A stretch of DNA of 64,000 bases from Dermacentor variabilis (lineage: Eukaryota > Arthropoda > Arachnida > Ixodida > Ixodidae): positions 156,943,534 to 157,007,533 of the forward strand of contig NC_134574.1 of assembly GCF_050947875.1 (NCBI RefSeq). Direction: 5' to 3'. The notes beneath the pieces are model-generated. The model was given only the letters and a program-made list of their open reading frames with translations. It ran no database searches and was not told the DNA's origin. The position numbers and the translations under genes are program-made. The first letter of the stretch is position 1. Each line of letters opens with the position of its first letter. This document shows positions 58,422 through 64,000 of the stretch, in pieces.

Positions 58422-59489
58422 TAAGATCAAATCGTTGGTGGGAACCAGTGATGGCATCTTGTTTGCCGACTTTTCCATGCAAGTAAAAAATAATTACAGC
58501 TGCGGCAGGCGACATAAAAGAAGTATACATTAAGTAAAGTTTCCTATCTATCCCTGTGAAATTCTCCTCTCGGATATTTCTGTGCGCACAAGGCTGTCAG
58601 AATGATTACATAGTTTTCGACTACGTCTTTTGTCATAGCATATCTAGTTAGAGCCACGTTGTCGAATAAATTTTTGTAATGCCGTAACTGTATAGGGGTA
58701 TTGCCCGTGTGACAAGCAAACACCCTTAAAGGTGTAAACATTCTTGCAGCGTATACACTGCAGCTCTGGTCATGAACATGATCATCGTACCACACTCCTT
58801 CCTCAGAGCAAGATGGGTAGAACGTGAATCTCATCTCTGGCTCCACCAAACCCCTTCCACAGCATGGAGCGGCAGGTCAAAGGCACTTTACTCAGGCCGA
58901 TCTTTCCGCCATTAAAATTCTCCTGTCTCCCTCCTTGGTAGATATGCGCCTCTGCTTTTCACATCATCATCGGCATCGCCCAACCGTCATCATCGTCCCC
59001 GTAGTAAGCACTCGATTTTTGGCGAATATTCCATCAAATAGGTATCTTGCACGGGCCTTGTGCTCCTAAGCTCAGGCCGACCTCTCTGCCTTCTTTCAAT
59101 TAAATTATCTCTTTCTCTTGTGCTCACGTCAACAAAATCCGTTTCGTATATCCAAGTTGGCTGAATTCTTCCGATTCTTCTTGTATCGGATTTCATAACT
59201 GTTGCTCGCTTCAGGTGCCGTGCGGTCATGAAAGACCCTTTGAACCTATCATTACGAAATTTAACTTATCACCGACACCTCCTATTTCGTTCATTGGAGC
59301 AAAAGCCTCTGCCGTGATAGAAAAATTTAAGTCCTGTTTACAAAATTCTCATGTAGAAATACCTACTCTAAGCTATTATCTGCATCAACCTGGAGTTGGG
59401 GTCCTCCTCCTTGTGGTCATACACAGTGGTGAGGACGAGCAATCGAACATTTCTTTCTGTCATGTCGCCGTTTTTCATCATTATGAAAA
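58422..59489. other. no gene seen
   Basis: This contains a fragment of the ACACCCTTAAAGGTGTAAACATT type at 58719-58745, related to the MITE ends at 40773 and 45599. Otherwise nothing is recognised. Confidence 0.4.
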
Positions 59490-59612
59490 CGTTCTTCGAG
59501 GATAGTAGCAACGAATAGACGTGGATGCAGCGGCACTGTCAACTGTCAAGTGCAGCAGCGTCCACGTCTATTCGTTACTTTTGTGTCCGTGTTCCACAAG
59601 TTCTGCTGCTAC
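59490..59612. repeat. foldback element
   Basis: The inner arms gtagcaacgaatagacgtgg and, in reverse, gtaacgaatagacgtggac-type sequence pair. The outer arms 'ttcgaggatagtagca' and 'tgctacgatcctcgac' pair too. Total length is about 120 bp. Confidence 0.75.
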
Positions 59613-59899
59613 GATCCTCGACGAATGAAGCAAGTAGCTCAGTTAAACACCCTTTCGAAGAAAAAATAATTTAGAGGGACGATTTCAGGGCGCTGAATTG
59701 AATATAGCGATTCCCGATATTCGTCCTATCTTTGGGTGAATTTTCTCCATGGGTCATTATCGTAGGGATGATGGTGCAGCTGTTGTGAGGTACTTAATTG
59801 AATTGGGACGTTTTCCTTGCTAAATTATTAAGTCTTATCTGAGTTTCTTCTTTCTAGCAATTCAAAAATTGTCAGTAGTGTTTTTTCTTTAGACTCGCG

Positions 59900-60470
59900 T
59901 AATCTTTTTTGTTAAATCACCTCATTCTTGGCCAAACTCCCATAGTGGGTATGCGTCACTGTCGCAGTCAAATAAACAAAGAAACCATCAAGACAATCAG
60001 AAGTAGCAATCACGAGATTAGGCTGCCGTGTCCCTCCATTAAACCTATATTTACACAGGACTGGTCTGACGCTATCACCTCTGTGTCCATACTGCCAGGA
60101 AACAGAATCACTAGATCATTATTTTTTGGTATGTCGACGATACAAATTGTTAAGAAAAAGACATCTAGAACTTCCGTTCGCAAAATTAGGGTTAATGTTA
60201 TCACCAGAAATTATACTATCTTTCGGTGCGTCAGTTATAGGGGGCAGCCACAGGGACGTTTTTGATGCCGTTTGCAGTTACATCCAGTCAACAAAACGAA
60301 TAACTTTTTAACTTTGTCTTGTATTTTGTTTGTTTTTGTATGTTTTCTTATCTCTCTTTCGTTAAATTTTTTTTTCTCATCGAATAAGTGGCACTTCAAA
60401 AGAATAGGTGAACGTTTCAGCACCCAATTCTTGGCCAATCCCCCAGTGTGGGTATGAGCCATAACATGAG
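59900..60470 (+). pseudogene. I-type LINE C-terminal zinc finger and 3' end
   Basis: The coding piece is the best copy of this LINE end: AITRLGCRVPPLNLYLHRTG, LSPLCPYCQETESLDHYFLV, CRRYKLLRKRHLELPFAKLG, LMLSPEIILSFGAS and SHRDVFDAVCSYIQSTKR then stop. The C..C......H....C spacing is the LINE C-terminal zinc finger. A T-rich 3' UTR follows, ending 'ttcttggccaatcccccagtgtggg' and running straight into an (ATC)n array. A second copy of the 3' end motif is at 59927-59955, just before the coding piece. Confidence 0.8.
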
Positions 60471-60472
60471 GC

Positions 60473-60537
<65 letters not shown>
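60471..60537. repeat. (ATC)n microsatellite, LINE tail
   Basis: A pure ATC array that directly continues the 3' end of the LINE at 59900-60470. It ends 37 bp before the start codon of gene 3. Confidence 0.95.
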
Positions 60538-60574
60538 GGCCTCGCCTTGTAAAAAGAACGCTCTCGTTGCAGCC

Positions 60575-63289
60575 ATGTCACTCGAAAAATGGCCGGAGTC
60601 GTCGGGCAGCCGGGGCACTTCACTCGACGGCCTCGGCAAGAGATCCCGACCGTCGATTCACTTGGACAGCGCAAGAGTCTCATCGGAGCACACTAGGAGC
60701 ATACTGAAGCGACGTTACGCCGAGCTCATCTTCTCGCACGATCGGCGGGCCCGCTACTTGGAAAGAACGCGCGAGCAGAAAGCACGCCTCGCCGCCGGGG
60801 CATCGGTTACCATCGCGTTGCTCGTCCTGATCATGTACGTGTCCTCGCGCGTCTTCTCCACTGCCAGCCAGCTCCAGGTACCCACCATCTTTCACACCAT
60901 TCCGCCCGTTGGCGAAAGCAACGCCACAAACTGGTTCATGACGGCGAGGAATGGCGCGTACGATGTGCAATTCGATCCAGAGGTTGCCGTTCAGGATAAG
61001 AGGCTCCAGGGTCAGCCCGCGGAAGTAGCGTTGGAGGTCTCGGACGTCGATGAATCGGCCTTGGAACAGTGTCGCAAGAACTGCACTGGCGAGGGTGAAT
61101 ACCAGGCGAAATCCCTCTACGATGTGTCGTCGGGCGATTCCGCGGACAACGATGGCAGTTTGGTTCAACGGGATAGTCTTGAAGACTCCGAGAAGACCAC
61201 AAACATTGCAGAAAGGCGCTGCCTCGAAGAATGCCGTGAAAAAGTAGACGTCAAGGCCAATTTAGGCAACGAATCTTGGCTTAGCAACCCTAATATATTG
61301 CACCAAAAAAGCCAAAAGGGGAGCTCGAAAGCAAAACGTAAAGATGGGAGAAGGAACAAGCCAGACGAAAGTAATAACCACGGCACTTCAAGCCACATTA
61401 CGAGTCAACTTTGGAAGCACACTGCTTTCGTCACCAGGGTGACCCAGAGTTCAAGCCACGCCACAACGCTGCCGGATCCTGCTGCCAGAGATATCCGAAA
61501 ACGGGATCACAGCCTTTTTGACGACAAAAACATAGAAGCAAACAAAGCAGGTCGTGAGATGTGCCGTGATAACTGCGAATTCAGTGTCTTGTCCATAGAA
61601 AAAGAATTAGGTCGCAGCCACGGCTCTTGCACGAATGTCTACGACTACGTCTGCTCTCAGTGGAATATCAGGTATCGTGGCGTAGTCGAGCAGCGTGGCA
61701 GTTACTCGATGGACGACATTTTGATTGACAAGTACGCGAAAGACCTGCAGCGCCTTCTGTTAGACGTGAATGCACCCTTTCCCGCAGAACGCGAAGTGTT
61801 TGCGGAATGCCTGAGTGGTTTATTGACGGCGGACGCCGAATGGATCGTCCAGGATTTGATCAAGCGTGCCATCACGTCCGTAGAAGATATAGTGGAAATC
61901 GTCGTACTGTCTGCCCGCCTTGGAATATCTCCTTTCTTTGACGTGGTCCTCAACGTAACAAATGATACCGTCGATGTCAAAGTCGTTAATAAAAACTGCA
62001 GCGAGAACATCCTCCCTGATTTTGAGCTAACTCCCATTCAACAAGAATATAACGGCAGCTGGGACAGGCAGCTGAACGACACTGGAGTGCTTATCGCCGA
62101 GGCTATTTCATCTGGGCAGCCAAAGAATAGAACAGATAGCAAGTCGACCTTTTTCAAGACTCTTCAGCAGCGCCTTTGTGCCGAAGTGCTGAGAAGTGTG
62201 CAAAGTGGGAAAATGTGCAACTTCGTACCACCCTCCGAAGTGGCGCCTCTGTGGGATTTAGAGTGGTACATGTCCACGGGTTTTAAACATCTAGCATTCG
62301 CCACGTCGTCAAAGTTTTATTTATTACTGGAAAGTAGAAGTGAGCAGATCTCTAACAAGAGCATACATTCATCTGACGACGCTATGCCATATCCGAGTTC
62401 AAGGAAAGTTCGGGACTGCCTCAGTTTCATCGACAGAAATGACCCAGAATCTCTTGCGAGCCTCAGCGTTACTCAAGTGTCTCCTGCTATAATCGACACA
62501 GTTCGAGAAGACATTGAGATGATCAAAGATATTTTAGTTCAACACGCTATTTATAACGTTACCATCAGTTCACCATTCAACTCCAATTTGTTTCGCTCGT
62601 CAAGCAACTCTTCAATGGGGCATCGGGCCTCCGACACAGAGTACAATACAATCCCCAGGAAGACGTCTACGTTAGAAATTTTTCTGGAGCGTTCGACCTG
62701 GAAGCGATGGACTGGAGCTCTCACCTGGCACAGCTCTTTGTTTTCTACGGAAGCTCTATTCGCAAGGGAACGTCGGCGGCTCGAGGTCCCGATTTCCGTA
62801 TTCAACGTGGACGCCTATAAGGACCCTCGGCTGAGGTATTTGAGCATAGCCAGGACAGGACTTCGCATCCTGAGGCCCATCTTCAAGCAAATCCCGCCAG
62901 AGAAGCGTCCTGAAATTGGACCATACCGTTGCATTGAAAGGCATGTATCAAGCGAGAAGTGGGAAATGCAGCTGGCGAATTCGACCTTCTCTATTGATGA
63001 AGTTATGTCATTTTTCTACTCGCTCCAAGCATACCGCCGTATTCTGCGCACTGACGGCAACGTCCCGCTAGTGCATGCGAACGCGTTATTTCTACTGTAC
63101 TACGTTCTCGACAACTGCAACTCGTCAACGTCGGGACCGAAGGACAACCAGTCAGATTTAGCAAGGATTCGGGTCAAGTCAGTAGCAGACGTGTTTGCCG
63201 GTCTCTTATTGGAGAAGTGCCAAACGCCGACAGAAATGGCAGATTGTTTCGTTCAACAAAACACTAACGACTCTTCACTGGAGAGTTGA
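60575..63289 (+). CDS. gene 3: single-exon M13-like membrane protein lacking the zinc site
   Basis: A 904-residue open frame. The ATG follows an acceptor-like 'gctctcgttgcagcc', so a 5' UTR intron is possible. It has a basic cytoplasmic tail with RSILKRRYAEL and then one hydrophobic helix (ASVTIALLVLIMYVSSRVF, residues about 76-94), giving a type II topology. VPTIFHTIPP follows, with the Ile-Phe where genes 1 and 2 are spliced. Next comes a 220-residue low-complexity insert not found in the others, with CRKNC (166-170) and CLEEC (216-220). The M13-like part starts MCRDNC (329-334), GSCTNVYDYVCSQW, then RGSYSMDD, LGISPFFDVVL, WDLEWYMSTG, CLSFIDRNDPE, TWKRWTG, and HANALFLLYYVLDNC near the end. 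The zinc helix position (about 746-769) reads KDPRLRYLSIARTGLRILRP, without HExxH. Many sequons are present. An ATTAAA is at 63357. Confidence 0.9.
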   Translation: MSLEKWPESSGSRGTSLDGLGKRSRPSIHLDSARVSSEHTRSILKRRYAELIFSHDRRARYLERTREQKARLAAGASVTIALLVLIMYVSSRVFSTASQLQVPTIFHTIPPVGESNATNWFMTARNGAYDVQFDPEVAVQDKRLQGQPAEVALEVSDVDESALEQCRKNCTGEGEYQAKSLYDVSSGDSADNDGSLVQRDSLEDSEKTTNIAERRCLEECREKVDVKANLGNESWLSNPNILHQKSQKGSSKAKRKDGRRNKPDESNNHGTSSHITSQLWKHTAFVTRVTQSSSHATTLPDPAARDIRKRDHSLFDDKNIEANKAGREMCRDNCEFSVLSIEKELGRSHGSCTNVYDYVCSQWNIRYRGVVEQRGSYSMDDILIDKYAKDLQRLLLDVNAPFPAEREVFAECLSGLLTADAEWIVQDLIKRAITSVEDIVEIVVLSARLGISPFFDVVLNVTNDTVDVKVVNKNCSENILPDFELTPIQQEYNGSWDRQLNDTGVLIAEAISSGQPKNRTDSKSTFFKTLQQRLCAEVLRSVQSGKMCNFVPPSEVAPLWDLEWYMSTGFKHLAFATSSKFYLLLESRSEQISNKSIHSSDDAMPYPSSRKVRDCLSFIDRNDPESLASLSVTQVSPAIIDTVREDIEMIKDILVQHAIYNVTISSPFNSNLFRSSSNSSMGHRASDTEYNTIPRKTSTLEIFLERSTWKRWTGALTWHSSLFSTEALFARERRRLEVPISVFNVDAYKDPRLRYLSIARTGLRILRPIFKQIPPEKRPEIGPYRCIERHVSSEKWEMQLANSTFSIDEVMSFFYSLQAYRRILRTDGNVPLVHANALFLLYYVLDNCNSSTSGPKDNQSDLARIRVKSVADVFAGLLLEKCQTPTEMADCFVQQNTNDSSLES

Positions 63290-64000
63290 ATTCCATTCTG
63301 CTAAGGAAAAGGACCCTGATGAAGCCTATATGAATTTGGTTAATTGTTTCATGTTTATTAAAGATGGTTTCGAGGATACTGTTTCAAAGAGCGTAAGGTC
63401 ATCTTTGTCGATGCCATCATGTGATCACTCTTAAGAGTGCGAACATAATTGTACACACAATTCGGGAGTCCCGTATATATTTGTACGAGTCTACCGCATC
63501 CCCGATTGTAACGCGCAGTTATGTTGCTGCCCAAACATAAAAAAGAAGATACCTTGTTGCCGATTATGCCGCGCACACGAAGCAACGAAACCTGAGTGAA
63601 CGTGCACCGTCTTGAAACGCTTTTTACGGAACACAGAAAGGCAAACAAACGTCTTTTCTTCCCCCTATCCTTCCACTGGATTGCCTCGACAAAAAGCGCT
63701 AGACCAGAAGCGCTACTACAGCGTACAGCAAAATGGAAAATGGTGACCGCAGACGAAGGCATACGCCCATGGAGGAAGGAAAAAAAGATAGCAGAGAGCA
63801 TGAAGTCACTCAGGCGACCTTGGCAAGTGAACGTCCCGTGGTGCCACTCCGTTTGCACAGTGCAACGCTCAATGTCGGCCCAACACCTCTGTTCGGCCGC
63901 GGTCACGGAAATCGAGATTTGACGAGACATTTGGGGCCCCGTAGTTCTTCATTCTACGGGTATAGCTTTCAATCGATGCGCGCTCAGCCGGCACCTGCTC
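63290..64000. other. 3' flank of gene 3, no further gene
   Basis: Probable 3' UTR to about 63385 (ATTAAA at 63357-63362). There are 190-codon minus and 108-codon plus frames at 63358-63930 that overlap each other and have no recognised motif. I do not call them. Confidence 0.4.

Noticed and set aside
63358..63930. 190-codon minus-strand frame after gene 3
   Set aside because: No motif, overlaps a plus-strand frame of similar length, and lies in the likely 3' flank. Could be re-examined with transcripts.

Overview
The window looks like nuclear DNA from a hard tick (Ixodidae, probably a metastriate such as Rhipicephalus, Dermacentor or Hyalomma). The reasons are GC-rich exons split by spliceosomal introns, a large load of decayed retroelements, and several copies of a tRNA-derived SINE that I recognise as the tick Ruka family. 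There are no bacterial operons, CRISPR arrays or rRNA genes. I give the species group as an inference only.

The real genes are three paralogues of one family. Each encodes a type II membrane protein with a cytoplasmic tail, one transmembrane helix and a large ectodomain resembling the M13 (neprilysin/ECE) metallopeptidase fold. None contains the zinc motif HExxH or the ExxxD/ENxAD motif, so they look like catalytically dead M13-like proteins (pseudoproteases). Gene 1 (+) is modelled as three exons: 25591-25695, 30219-30387 and 32662-34610 (740 aa). Gene 2 (-) has two exons: 47649-47255 and 44372-42476 (763 aa). Gene 3 (+) is a single coding exon, 60575-63289 (904 aa). Genes 1 and 2 face each other tail to tail. 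Genes 2 and 3 diverge. The predicted splice joins of genes 1 and 2 both create the dipeptide Ile-Phe just after the membrane stalk. Gene 3 has the same Ile-Phe uninterrupted in its open frame, which supports the gene models and shows intron loss or gain within the cluster.

1-25 kb holds no convincing host gene. It contains SINEs, LINE tails, MITE-like inverted-repeat elements, microsatellites, a roughly 750-bp degenerate GTC-rich minisatellite, and a nested structure at 19.9-21.1 kb: a gypsy RNase H fragment enclosed by 65-bp inverted repeats, with an 11-bp target duplication, inserted in a MITE.

25-35 kb is gene 1. Intron 1 is packed with retroelements: a SINE, RTE-type reverse transcriptase, gypsy LTR/integrase, and a CR1-like LINE split by an RNase H-bearing LINE. 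Intron 2 holds a tetranucleotide array 11 bp past the splice donor and a TTAA-flanked element carrying a THAP-like fragment.

35-42 kb contains a decayed Penelope-like element, a decayed RTE LINE and a near-perfect 160-bp palindromic MITE. 42-48 kb is gene 2, with four MITE/SINE insertions in its intron. 48-60 kb is again repeat territory: Ruka, a pogo-like fragment, I-type LINE pieces and a gypsy gag relic, with one weak exon candidate at 58.1 kb. 60.5-63.3 kb is gene 3. The same LINE 3' end lies about 100 bp upstream of the start codons of genes 1 and 3.
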